Position numbers and translations under genes: made by a program. Shown piece by piece: positions 8,791-16,797 of a stretch of DNA of 25,811 nucleotides; within the stretch, counting starts at the first letter, position 1; each line of letters begins with the position of its first letter. The DNA comes from Leptospiraceae bacterium (GTDB lineage Bacteria > Spirochaetota > Leptospiria > Leptospirales > Leptospiraceae): contig JAIXRB010000133.1 of NCBI GenBank assembly GCA_027485405.1, positions 1-25,811 of the forward strand, given 5' to 3'. The notes below the pieces were generated by a model. The model made no database searches, was not told the DNA's origin, and saw nothing but the letters and a program-made list of their open reading frames with translations.

Positions 8791-9597
8791 TTATTGCATT
8801 TTTAGAAAAGTTCCGAATTGCCACTGGAAAAGACCAAGATTCAGATTATCATACCCTCCTGATCGATTCCTGAGATTCCAATACTCCAATTCGATATTGA
8901 ACCCAATTTCGGGGCTGAAATGCAAATTGATCCCAGTGCCCATAGAAATGCCCAGAGTAGTTCCTAAATGATCATTGGGTTCAAACCTAGATATTTCTTG
9001 AAAAACTCCTCTATGGATAGCCGAACGGTAGCCCCCATACCCCAAACGAAAACTAAGGTATGGATCTATACTCTTTTCTTGAAGGAAATGGTATTTCACT
9101 CCTATATGGTAAAGGTTGCTATTATACAAAGTTTGCCTTGTTGAAACGGGAAATGCGTTTGGCAAAGAATTTATACCGGCCGTTGAGTAGTTTGGAACAG
9201 CAAACGGTGAACCTAAAAAGTCGAAAGAGAATGTTTGGAGGCCAATTAAAAGTCCCCAAGACTTTGAAGCCAAAAACTCAAAATGAAAATTAAAACTGTC
9301 TTCCGGCTTTTCACGGAAGCGAGATAAAAATGGGATATTGGGAACAAAAGGAATCGGTGGGGATAATGGACGTATAGCCCCCGCTCCAGAAAGTAGTTCA
9401 AGTTCATTATTGAATTTTTTTTCATGGTCTATCATTGAACCACTCAGGGCAAAGGGTTCAGTATAACGGACATATAAAATTAGAGGTCGACTGCCAGTTA
9501 AGTTTGGATCTTGTTTTTCGGGATTTTGAGCAATAAGACTTGGAAATGAGAAAAGAAGAATGAAAAAACTGGCTACTCCATAATTGTGAATTCTCAT
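8791..9597 (-). CDS. Predicted outer-membrane beta-barrel protein
   Basis: A 268-residue secreted protein. Residues 1-23 form a signal peptide (SFFILLFSFPSLIA, cleavage before Gln24). The mature part lacks hydrophobic helices and instead has alternating aromatic/polar strands such as PLILYVRYTEPF, FNFHFEFLASKSWGLLIGLQTF, NLYHIGVKYHFL, DPYLSFRLGYGGY, LGTTLGISMGTGINLHF, IGFNIELEYW and LGLFQWQFGTFLKMQ. This matches a small opacity/OmpA-like barrel of about eight to ten strands. A Pro-rich loop (PLSPPIPFVPNIPF) lies near residues 78-91. The last residue is Gln rather than the usual Phe, although FGTF lies just before. No clear Shine-Dalgarno precedes the ATG. Function is unknown. Confidence 0.8.
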   Translation of the reverse strand: MRIHNYGVASFFILLFSFPSLIAQNPEKQDPNLTGSRPLILYVRYTEPFALSGSMIDHEKKFNNELELLSGAGAIRPLSPPIPFVPNIPFLSRFREKPEDSFNFHFEFLASKSWGLLIGLQTFSFDFLGSPFAVPNYSTAGINSLPNAFPVSTRQTLYNSNLYHIGVKYHFLQEKSIDPYLSFRLGYGGYRSAIHRGVFQEISRFEPNDHLGTTLGISMGTGINLHFSPEIGFNIELEYWNLRNRSGGYDNLNLGLFQWQFGTFLKMQ

Positions 9598-9662
9598 TTT
9601 AGATTCTGCTTATAATCATTGCTTGCCTTTGCCAAAAATAAGTTTCGCAAAGGAAGTTGTTG

Positions 9663-10073
9663 TTAATAAACCTTGATAAGCTCGATTTCAAAAATAAGAG
9701 TGGAGTTTGCTGGTATGCTCCCTGAAACTTTGCTTCCATAACCAAGTTCGGGCGGAATGATCAGTTTTCGGATACCACCTTCTTTCATTCCTCGCACACC
9801 TTTGTCCCAACCTTTGATTACTTCCCCATTGCCCAAATTGAATTCAAAAGGTTTGCCGCGATCCCTTGAGCTATCAAACTTTTGTCCATTTGTTAGCCTT
9901 CCCACATAATGCACAGTTACTGTAGAGCTGGAGTAGGCTTCATTGCCTGTTCCTATTTTAATGTCAATGATTTGAAAGTCTTTCTCTGCCGATTGTAGAC
10001 TTTTCGGAAAGCTAGAAAAAACGAAGATAAGTGAAAATATGACGCTGAAATTTGAAATCCGTTTGAGTTCCAT
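9663..10073 (-). CDS. Secreted FKBP-type peptidyl-prolyl cis-trans isomerase
   Basis: This enzyme speeds cis/trans isomerisation of Xaa-Pro bonds during protein folding, here outside the inner membrane. A hydrophobic leader (FSVIFSLIFVFSSFPKSLQSA, about residues 9-29) indicates export. A single FKBP domain follows: VTVHYVGRL (52-60), FDSSRDRGKPFEFNLG, GEVIKGWDKGVRGMKEGG, RKLIIPPELGYG (102-113), IPANSTLIFEIELI. The catalytic-pocket residues (Tyr56, Asp67, Phe76, Val85-Ile86, Trp89, Tyr112, Phe128) are all present. At 136 residues it is a minimal one-domain form without a dimerisation region. GGGAGGG six or seven bases before the ATG is a strong ribosome site. It heads the long minus-strand run. 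Confidence 0.93.
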   Translation of the reverse strand: MELKRISNFSVIFSLIFVFSSFPKSLQSAEKDFQIIDIKIGTGNEAYSSSTVTVHYVGRLTNGQKFDSSRDRGKPFEFNLGNGEVIKGWDKGVRGMKEGGIRKLIIPPELGYGSKVSGSIPANSTLIFEIELIKVY

Positions 10074-10107
10074 TGAATACTCCCTCCCAATAGAAGCTCA
10101 AAAGAGT

Positions 10108-10137
10108 ATCATAAATTCAAGACAAAAACATGGGCAA
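10108..10137 (-). promoter_or_regulatory. Candidate sigma70-type promoter for the FKBP gene
   Basis: On the minus strand TTGCCC (10137-10132, 4 of 6 to TTGACA) is followed after 18 bases by TATGAT (10113-10108, 5 of 6 to TATAAT). This would start transcription near 10101 and give a leader of about 28 bases containing the strong GGGAGGG ribosome site. Predicted by eye only. Confidence 0.4.
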
Positions 10138-10228
10138 AATTGCTTTATCCTTAGGCATGGCTAAATTCCAGATTTCTTTCGGTGAAAACCAGTTGCGGAT
10201 TCTTTGATCTCATAGTGTACTTAATTTT

Positions 10229-12304
10229 GTGAAAAGAATCGTTTTTTATCGAATTTTTCTAAGTACTTTCCTATTTTCCATACTCCTCGCTGTCATAAAT
10301 TGTAATGGAGAAACTAACTTCAAAACACCTAGAGCAGAAAAAGGGATATTGGATTTAACGAGCATAAAAGGAAACGATTGGGATAAAAAGATTTTTATTC
10401 TAGACGGAGATTGGCTTTTCTTTTGGAAGCAATTTATTGACCCAAATAGCACAGGCAAAGAAATTCAGAATCCAGTTTATATACCCGTTCCTTCGCAATG
10501 GCAACAGCTAACGAATGAGAATGGAGAAAATTATCCGCCTTATGGCTTTGCAAGCTATCAACTGAGAATTCTCCTCCCTAAAAATCATCCAAATCTCTCA
10601 ATGTCACTTACAGATACAGGTACTTCCTATGAAATTTATATCAATGGTGTCCTGCTCGGAAGAAATGGAAAGCCAGGCAAATCAAAAGAGGAAACTCAAA
10701 TGGGTCAAAGGTATCAAATTTTGCCCATTCAAGGGAGTGAAGTAGAAGAATTAAACATAGTAATATATAATGCTAATTTCGAATACCATATAGCTGGCGT
10801 TTGGGATCCACTTTGGATCGGAAGTACTGAGCTGATAGAACGAAAGTATTTCAATTCCATAGCTATCGATTTAATCGTTTCTAGTGCTCTTTTTTTTGCT
10901 GGAATCTATCATTTGGGTTTGTATTTCAATCGTAGGAAGGAAGTTTCGCCTTTACTCTTTGGTTTGCTATGTTTGGTGGTTATGATTAGAACCTTAACTA
11001 TTAAGGAAAGATTGATTTTCGAACTTTCCGAAAACCTTCCCTATCTTTTTGTTAGAAGACTAGAATTTCTATCATTTTACTTAGGTGGATCAGTTTTCTT
11101 TGCTTTCGTAAACGAATTTTTCATTAAAGATTCAATTCGAAAGATTCATATCTTTTTGCAAATTACACTTGGTTTTGCAACGCTTATCACTATTTTTCTC
11201 CCGCTAAGTATTTATGCGAGAACATTGATTCCTGTGCAAATGATTATTGTTATAGGTATAATCTATACCCTCTATGTTCTCATACGGGCGATTTGGAACA
11301 AGCAGGTGGGAGCAAGATCCTTTTTTTTCGGGTTGATTTTTTTCTTCACGGCAGTAATCCATGACATTTTAGTGAGTCGTGATGTTCTCCATTCTCCTCT
11401 TTTGTCGAGTTACGGGATTTTGTTTTTTGTTATCTCTCAAGCCATAGTATTGTCTAAAAGATTCGCAAGCTCTTTCGTTTTGGCAGAAAACCTAAGTAAT
11501 GAATTAAAACTGTTAAACGAAAACTTAGAGGAGAAAATTTCTGATAGAACCAAAGAATTAAAGAAAGCCTTGTCAATTATTCACAAAGATCTTTCCATCG
11601 CAAAACGGATTCAGAAAATTTCTTTATTTATTGATGAAGAGAAAATTGAGCATTTTGAAATTTCTCCATACTATGTGGCCATGTCTGAGGTTGGAGGAGA
11701 TTTTTATTCTGTGAATAAAACTACGAATGGGAATTACCACGTATTTTTAGCTGATGTAACCGGTCATGGTGTCCAGGCGGCTTTGATAACTATGGCTCTC
11801 AAAGGAATTTACGATAATTTGAAAAATACGGCTTGGACTCCTAGAGAAATTTTAGAAAAGTTAAACGTAGATTACTATGAAAAATATCATTTGCTAAATT
11901 CCTACCTGACGTGCATACTGATTGAGATCAATCCGAAAGAACAGATTGTAACACAAGCTTCGGCGGGACACCCGGATTGTTTATTTTTCTCTGAAGAAAA
12001 AGTGATTAGTTTGCATCGAACAGGAAGGATGATAGGGATATCCTCGGATTCCAAATATGAGGAGCTTAGGTTGCCCTATAAGGCAGGTGACAGGATTTTT
12101 CTTTATTCGGATGGAATTTTTGAACAATTTGATTCTTATGGGAAGGATTTTGGTGAGACAAGAGTTCAATCAATTTTCTTAGAAAACAAAATGTATTCGA
12201 TAAAGGAAAATATAGACCAAATAACAAAAGAATTAGAAAATTTTCTGGGTAGCTCAGAAAAACAAGATGATATAACTATTATCGGAATCGAGTTTAATAG
12301 TTAA
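10229..12304 (+). CDS. 7TM-DISM sensor with SpoIIE-type PP2C serine phosphatase output
   Basis: A membrane receptor predicted to sense an extracytoplasmic ligand and dephosphorylate Ser/Thr-phosphoproteins, typically anti-sigma-factor antagonists. After a leader (residues 1-24, possible lipid Cys25) comes a jelly-roll-like domain (about 40-200) with DGDWLFFW, PVPSQW and YEIYINGVLLGRNG, resembling galactose-binding domains. Seven hydrophobic segments follow (207-412), then a coiled coil (about 418-465). The SpoIIE phosphatase domain (about 475-690) carries the metal motifs EVGGDF, LADVTGHG, AGHPDCLFF, LYSDGIFE and KQDD, so it should be active. The start is GTG; an in-frame TGA lies at 10205 and no Shine-Dalgarno is visible. 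No STAS, RsbW or sigma-factor gene is nearby, so the substrate must be encoded elsewhere. Confidence 0.9.
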   Translation: MKRIVFYRIFLSTFLFSILLAVINCNGETNFKTPRAEKGILDLTSIKGNDWDKKIFILDGDWLFFWKQFIDPNSTGKEIQNPVYIPVPSQWQQLTNENGENYPPYGFASYQLRILLPKNHPNLSMSLTDTGTSYEIYINGVLLGRNGKPGKSKEETQMGQRYQILPIQGSEVEELNIVIYNANFEYHIAGVWDPLWIGSTELIERKYFNSIAIDLIVSSALFFAGIYHLGLYFNRRKEVSPLLFGLLCLVVMIRTLTIKERLIFELSENLPYLFVRRLEFLSFYLGGSVFFAFVNEFFIKDSIRKIHIFLQITLGFATLITIFLPLSIYARTLIPVQMIIVIGIIYTLYVLIRAIWNKQVGARSFFFGLIFFFTAVIHDILVSRDVLHSPLLSSYGILFFVISQAIVLSKRFASSFVLAENLSNELKLLNENLEEKISDRTKELKKALSIIHKDLSIAKRIQKISLFIDEEKIEHFEISPYYVAMSEVGGDFYSVNKTTNGNYHVFLADVTGHGVQAALITMALKGIYDNLKNTAWTPREILEKLNVDYYEKYHLLNSYLTCILIEINPKEQIVTQASAGHPDCLFFSEEKVISLHRTGRMIGISSDSKYEELRLPYKAGDRIFLYSDGIFEQFDSYGKDFGETRVQSIFLENKMYSIKENIDQITKELENFLGSSEKQDDITIIGIEFNS

Positions 12305-12314
12305 TGAAGGAACT

Positions 12315-12668
12315 TCAGTAAAAGCTATTTAGCTTTAGAAACGCAACCTGTTGAATTGTTCCAGAACCAATTGGTTTTCTGAACGAAATAATGCTAAATC
12401 TAAAATCAGGAAGTAGGCTAGCGAGTTTTTCTCTAAACAGACTGTTCCCCAAGATTACTAAATCATTTCCAACTTGCTGAGAAAACACGAATTCTGGTAA
12501 ATTCATTGGGCTTGGTGGTTTGGAAAAAGTTTTAGTAACTTTCCCATCCTTTTCGATGGTTTCAATTTTTTCGGTCTCAATTCGGACAAAGAAACCTTCT
12601 TCTGTGGTGACAATGATTCGGATTGGTTCGGATCGCTTTTTTTGCAACCTTCTGGATTTTTTGATCAC
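12315..12668 (-). CDS. Small hypothetical protein
   Basis: A 117-residue protein of unknown family, basic at the N-terminus (KKSRRLQKKRSEP). It then alternates strand-like segments (IRIIVTTEEGFFVRIETEKIETIEK, FVFSQQVGNDLVILGN, FRFSIISFRKPIG). No signal peptide or membrane segment is seen. The start is GTG at 12668, three bases after AGAG, which is weak. An AAGGAGG lies 15 bases upstream, too far to serve this start. The gene converges with the sensor phosphatase (10 bases apart at their stops) and its start is only 11 bases from that of the patatin gene. Each promoter would have to lie inside the other gene, so the call is less secure than its neighbours. Confidence 0.55.
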   Translation of the reverse strand: MIKKSRRLQKKRSEPIRIIVTTEEGFFVRIETEKIETIEKDGKVTKTFSKPPSPMNLPEFVFSQQVGNDLVILGNSLFREKLASLLPDFRFSIISFRKPIGSGTIQQVAFLKLNSFY

Positions 12669-12679
12669 ATACTCTTTGA

Positions 12680-13618
12680 ATGTCCTCCTTTATGCCGAAT
12701 CCACCAAATTCTAGTTCTCTACCCATTGCTTCTGGTAGAAAGCGAGTGCTCTTAGTTGAGGGGGGAGGGATGAAAGGTGCCTTTGCTGGGGGCGTTTTGT
12801 TCGGGCTCGCGGAAAAGTATTCAGCCAGCGAATTTGATCTTGTCGTTGGTGTATCGTCAGGAGCCTGTTCTGCGGCATACTATGTTACGTTTGTCAAAAG
12901 CCAAATGAAACTCGCTGAAAATGCTCTTGCCGTTTGGTATAGAGATCTTTCGGGAAAAAAATTGATCTCACTTTTAAATCCCTTTCGCGGTAAAACCTTC
13001 CTCGACCAAGAGTATTTGGTTGATTATATTTTTAGAGACAAAGTTCGTCTTCCCGCTGAAAACTTTGGAAAAAAGAATCATCCTGAGTTTCGCATAGCAG
13101 TGAGCAATCTAAAAACGCATGGGATAGAATACGTAAAGGCGACGAAAGACAACATCTTTGACTTGTTGAAGGCGGCTACTTCTTTGCCTGTCGCCACCCG
13201 AGGAAAGCAATGGTTAGCTGGCAGATTGTATTCGGATGCCGCCATTCTAAATCCATTGCCCATTCAAGATTTGATCGAAGCAGGATACAAAGAAATTATC
13301 GTAGTAATGAATTCTCCACTTCACCATGTTTCCAAACCTCTCGGTTGGTGGATCAGCCATCTAGCCTTTCCAAAAAGGAGAAAAATCCGCAAAATGATGC
13401 GAAAGCTACACCATTTTCATTTTAATTTGTCGCGCACTGTAGCACAGAAACCCCCCGAAGGTGTGAAAATTATCACAATCGCACCGTCGGTCTATTTGCC
13501 AGTAAGCCTTGTAACCACGACTAAGGAAAAACTGTTTGAAGCAGTTTCTCTCGGCATAGAGCAAGGTAAAAAGGCAATCGAATCTATAGCCTCCATTCAA
13601 AAAAGAAAAAGCCTTTAA
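12680..13618 (+). CDS. Patatin-like phospholipase
   Basis: Patatin-like proteins are Ser-Asp dyad hydrolases that release fatty acids from phospholipids or other acyl lipids. The 312-residue protein has the oxyanion-hole motif EGGGMKGAFAGG (residues 27-38), the nucleophile elbow GVSSG (57-61, Ser59) and the catalytic Asp186 in YSDAAILNP, where the usual DGG/DGA is DAA. No signal peptide is seen, so it is probably cytoplasmic or at the inner leaflet. A basic, His-rich segment (KRRKIRKMMRKLHHFHF, about 233-249) could bind membranes. The start is ATG 12680 directly after an in-frame TGA, with a second ATG at 12692; neither has a Shine-Dalgarno. It is the first gene of a three-gene cassette, 30 bases before the flavoprotein gene. 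Confidence 0.92.
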   Translation: MSSFMPNPPNSSSLPIASGRKRVLLVEGGGMKGAFAGGVLFGLAEKYSASEFDLVVGVSSGACSAAYYVTFVKSQMKLAENALAVWYRDLSGKKLISLLNPFRGKTFLDQEYLVDYIFRDKVRLPAENFGKKNHPEFRIAVSNLKTHGIEYVKATKDNIFDLLKAATSLPVATRGKQWLAGRLYSDAAILNPLPIQDLIEAGYKEIIVVMNSPLHHVSKPLGWWISHLAFPKRRKIRKMMRKLHHFHFNLSRTVAQKPPEGVKIITIAPSVYLPVSLVTTTKEKLFEAVSLGIEQGKKAIESIASIQKRKSL

Positions 13619-13648
13619 AATCTTCGCCTTTATCGTAAGTTTGGGACT

Positions 13649-15898
13649 ATGTTCTCAATCGTATCCTCCTATTTTCAATGGTTAAGGAAAGATGCCCCTC
13701 AGGGCAGAGTAGAAAGATATCCAGAAGTGGGAGAAGACTTCCGCACAGCAAGGCCTGGAATCTTCATTATTGGTGATCTAACGGGAATTCCACTTTTAAA
13801 ACTAGCCGCCGAATCTGGGAAGAAAGTCTGGAATTCTATTCGAGAAGTTTCTGGTTCACCAGATGTCTATGATGCTGTGATAGTGGGGGCAGGACCCAGC
13901 GGTTTGAGTGCGGCATGGGAAGGAAGAAAAATAAAAAAAAGAGTCATCGTCTTAGAAGCAGGACTAGCTTTTCAAACGATTCGAAGCTATCCTAAAGGCA
14001 AACCTATATTTGCCGAACCCAAATCAGTGAAAACCGACTCAACACTTCAGGTTTTAGATGGAACCAAAGAACAATTGTTGAATGATCTTTTGAAAGCAAA
14101 AGAAGAATCCCAAGTTCAGATCCAAGAATTTACTCGAGTTTCTGAAATAGAAGAAGGGAAACAATCTCGGTTTCTCGTAAAAACGGAATCTGGAAAAGTC
14201 TACGCTTGTGAAAACGTAATTCTCTCTTTTGGAAAATCTGGAGATCCGCGAAAACTAGAAGTAAAGGGAGAAGATTCCCCTTTCGTTTATCACCGATTGC
14301 TGGATCCTGCTGACTTTCAGGGACAAGCTGTTGCAATTGTCGGTGGAGGAGATTCTGCTTTAGAAGCCGCCATTGCCTTGTCTAAGCAAGGCTCAAGGGT
14401 ATCATTGATCCACCGAAAATCTGACTTCTCTAGGGCAAAGTCAACTAACCAGGAAATGGTTCAATCTCTCATTCGTGAGAACAAAATTGAAGTCATGTAT
14501 CAATCAAAGGTTCGTCAAATTCTCCCTGGAGAATTATGGATCGAGCCCGAATCAGGCTCTGGTTCTCTTCGAAAGAAAAAGGTAGATTCTGTTCTCGTAC
14601 TGATCGGCTCGCTTCCTCCTTTGGGTTTTTTGCAAAAGCTAAAGATTCCCATAGCAGGGGAGATTCTACTCCGTCACTGGTTGGGGCTCTGCTCCATGCT
14701 TGGTTTTGGGACGCTTGCTTATTTTGGGAAGGCAAGCTTTTATGGAAATTTTTGGTACAGTTACTTGGCTTCGGCAGGAGCTGTGATATCCATAATAACT
14801 GGGATCATGTGGTCGTCACTGCTAGTACGCGAAAAAGGTTTTTTGATCCCGACGGGTTGGGCACTTTTTCGCAATTTGTATTTAACATTTGCATTTATTT
14901 TTTTTGCTATGGTGTATTTTTTGGGAGCCTATGGTGAGGTTTTTCTTTGGGATAAAAAGCCTAGCTTTCATTATACTTTCCTGTACTCTCTGACCATTTT
15001 GATCTTTGGGATCCGTCGCATCTACCTGCGTCCAACTCAATACATCCGTTTACAGACCTTTACCCTTATTTCCATCCAGATACTTCCCTTGTTTCTTTTG
15101 CCTGAATTGATTTTACCCTATCTAGGCAAAAACGGTTTTTTGGGAAGCCCCGAAGGATTTGTTTTTACTCAATTGTTTCCTGGCGAGGCGTATTGGAATG
15201 CCTATCGGTTTATCCTTGCCTGGCCTCTAAATATTGGGGCTTTGTATGATTCCAACCTAACTCCATTTTGGCTAGGTTATGGCTTGTTTCTAAGCTTTGC
15301 TGTGATTCCCTTTTTAGTATTTCGTTATGGAAAAGGAGCCTATTGTGGATGGATTTGCTCGTGTGGTGGACTTGCTGAGACCTTAGGCGATGAGCACAGA
15401 ACCAAAATGCCGCATTCAGGTTTTGCTTACAAGATCGAACATTCTGGACAATGGATCTTACTTCTGGCAATTGTTTTAACAGTGATGAAGCTTTTTGGAC
15501 TAGGAGTTATCTCTGATTCCGTTAAGTGGATTTATGATTTGGGCATTGATGTTCTTCTCGCTGGTGTGATAGGGGTTGGATGTTATTTTTTATTTTCGGG
15601 CAGAGTTTGGTGCCGAATGTTTTGCCCACTTGCAGGTCTTATGCATATCTATGCTCGTTTTTCTCAGTTTCGCATTTTCTCTGAGAAAAAGAAATGCATC
15701 TCTTGCAATGTTTGCACCAAAGTTTGCCATCAGGGAATCGATGTCATGAGCTATGCAAATATCGGGAGACCGATGGACAGTGTCCAGTGCGTGCGATGTT
15801 CGGCCTGTGTTTCGCAGTGCCCAACGGGAGTTCTTTCTTTTGGTAGAGAGACATCCAATGGGGTTGTAAAAGACTCGATTTCAGCAGTTCTCTCTTAG
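13649..15898 (+). CDS. Membrane flavoprotein-polyferredoxin hybrid, FAD domain circularly permuted
   Basis: A 749-residue fusion predicted to take electrons from NAD(P)H through FAD into membrane-attached iron-sulfur clusters; the final acceptor is unknown. The soluble part resembles thioredoxin-reductase/YpdA-type enzymes: first FAD motif GAGPSG (80-85), LSFGKSGDPRKL, NAD(P) motif GGGDSA (about 230-235) with HRKSDFSRAKS, and no redox CxxC. The third FAD motif, RPGIFIIGDLTG (35-46), normally C-terminal, is at the N-terminus. From about residue 340 come several membrane segments with NapH/CcoG-like YCGWICSCGG (about 565) and WCRMFCPLAG (about 653). Two ferredoxin motifs CxxCxxCxxxC lie near 682 and 712. 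GGGA precedes the ATG. It lies between two patatin genes, gaps 30 and 11 bases. Confidence 0.9.
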   Translation: MFSIVSSYFQWLRKDAPQGRVERYPEVGEDFRTARPGIFIIGDLTGIPLLKLAAESGKKVWNSIREVSGSPDVYDAVIVGAGPSGLSAAWEGRKIKKRVIVLEAGLAFQTIRSYPKGKPIFAEPKSVKTDSTLQVLDGTKEQLLNDLLKAKEESQVQIQEFTRVSEIEEGKQSRFLVKTESGKVYACENVILSFGKSGDPRKLEVKGEDSPFVYHRLLDPADFQGQAVAIVGGGDSALEAAIALSKQGSRVSLIHRKSDFSRAKSTNQEMVQSLIRENKIEVMYQSKVRQILPGELWIEPESGSGSLRKKKVDSVLVLIGSLPPLGFLQKLKIPIAGEILLRHWLGLCSMLGFGTLAYFGKASFYGNFWYSYLASAGAVISIITGIMWSSLLVREKGFLIPTGWALFRNLYLTFAFIFFAMVYFLGAYGEVFLWDKKPSFHYTFLYSLTILIFGIRRIYLRPTQYIRLQTFTLISIQILPLFLLPELILPYLGKNGFLGSPEGFVFTQLFPGEAYWNAYRFILAWPLNIGALYDSNLTPFWLGYGLFLSFAVIPFLVFRYGKGAYCGWICSCGGLAETLGDEHRTKMPHSGFAYKIEHSGQWILLLAIVLTVMKLFGLGVISDSVKWIYDLGIDVLLAGVIGVGCYFLFSGRVWCRMFCPLAGLMHIYARFSQFRIFSEKKKCISCNVCTKVCHQGIDVMSYANIGRPMDSVQCVRCSACVSQCPTGVLSFGRETSNGVVKDSISAVLS

Positions 15899-15909
15899 AT
15901 CCTAGTTAT

Positions 15910-16797
15910 ATGATAGAATTGATCTTTCCCAAGAAGTATACAGCTTTGAGTCTCAACTCAGCTTTTTTTGGTTTTTTTGCGCATACTGGTTTTGTGCGCG
16001 GATTACAAGAATTAGGAGTTAAACCAGGATATGTCACTGGATGCAGTTCTGGGGCCCTTGTCGGTTCGCTTTTTGCGGCCGGTGCCGATATGAACCAAGT
16101 GGAAAGCATGATTCTAGGACTGAAGCGTTCTGATTTTTGGGAAGGGACTATGATCCACCAAGTAGGCAAACTCTTTAGAAAGGGCTGGAGAGAATACAGT
16201 GGGGTACTTTCAGGGACTGCCACTCGAAAACTACTCGAACCTTTTCTTAAAAACAAAACGTTTGAAGAACTTCCAGTTAAATTGGGACTCGCTGTTTCGA
16301 ATCTCACAGACGGAAAAAGAGAATTGATCACTTCGGGGAATGTTATGGATGGAGTCATGGCATCTATCGCATTTCCATTGTTATATGAGATCCAAAGAAT
16401 CAATGGAAAAGAATATTTGGATGGAGGAATTGCTGACCCCGAGCCCATCAAAGAATTGATTTTGGATTCCTCCATTGATAAAATAATTGTTCATGCCATA
16501 GATAACTCAAAGCCTCTTGGACAAAACACAGTCGAGCGAGCCTTTGATGCTTCCGTAAAGATTATTGAGGGAGAAACAAGGGATCTAAAAGAACTGTTAG
16601 CAAAAACAAGAGGCAAAACAATCTTACGTTTAACAACTAAAACCCCATATCTTTCCCCAAAGGATTTTACCGAAGGTAAATTTGCCTTAGCGGAAGGAAA
16701 AGGAACAGCGTATCAACATGCTAGAGCAATCAAAGAAGAGTCTTACTTCCCCGATTTTTTGGGTTTCCCTTTGCCTCCACCTCGCTTTCCCTTTTGA
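15910..16797 (+). CDS. Patatin-like protein with degenerate oxyanion-hole motif
   Basis: A second patatin-family protein, 295 residues, 11 bases after the flavoprotein gene and presumably co-transcribed. The nucleophile elbow GCSSG (44-48, Ser46) and the catalytic Asp171 in YLDGGIADPEP are intact. However, the Gly-rich loop, normally GGGxRG followed by AHxG, reads NSAFFGFFAHTG (16-27). Only the last Gly and the A-H-x-G tail remain and the Arg/Lys is lost. Activity may therefore be altered or the protein may be regulatory. No signal peptide is present. The end is Pro/Phe-rich (FPLPPPRFPF). No Shine-Dalgarno is visible ahead of the ATG, which suggests translation coupled to the upstream gene. 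Its last 55 bases overlap the convergent phosphatase gene. Confidence 0.88.
   Translation: MIELIFPKKYTALSLNSAFFGFFAHTGFVRGLQELGVKPGYVTGCSSGALVGSLFAAGADMNQVESMILGLKRSDFWEGTMIHQVGKLFRKGWREYSGVLSGTATRKLLEPFLKNKTFEELPVKLGLAVSNLTDGKRELITSGNVMDGVMASIAFPLLYEIQRINGKEYLDGGIADPEPIKELILDSSIDKIIVHAIDNSKPLGQNTVERAFDASVKIIEGETRDLKELLAKTRGKTILRLTTKTPYLSPKDFTEGKFALAEGKGTAYQHARAIKEESYFPDFLGFPLPPPRFPF

Noticed and set aside
9622..9656. Inverted repeat CCTTTGC / GCAAAGG downstream of the FKBP gene
   Set aside because: The loop is 14 bases, the stem short or bulged, and on the minus strand no T-run follows, so an intrinsic terminator is not supported.
12321..12336. AAAGCTA / TAGCTTT inverted repeat between converging genes as terminator
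   Set aside because: The loop is only two bases and the stem is A/T-rich; it cannot form a stable RNA hairpin.
15906..16475. 189-codon open frame on the minus strand opposite the second patatin gene
   Set aside because: It is fully antisense to a gene with clear family motifs, its translation shows no recognisable domain, and it has no ribosome site worth noting.
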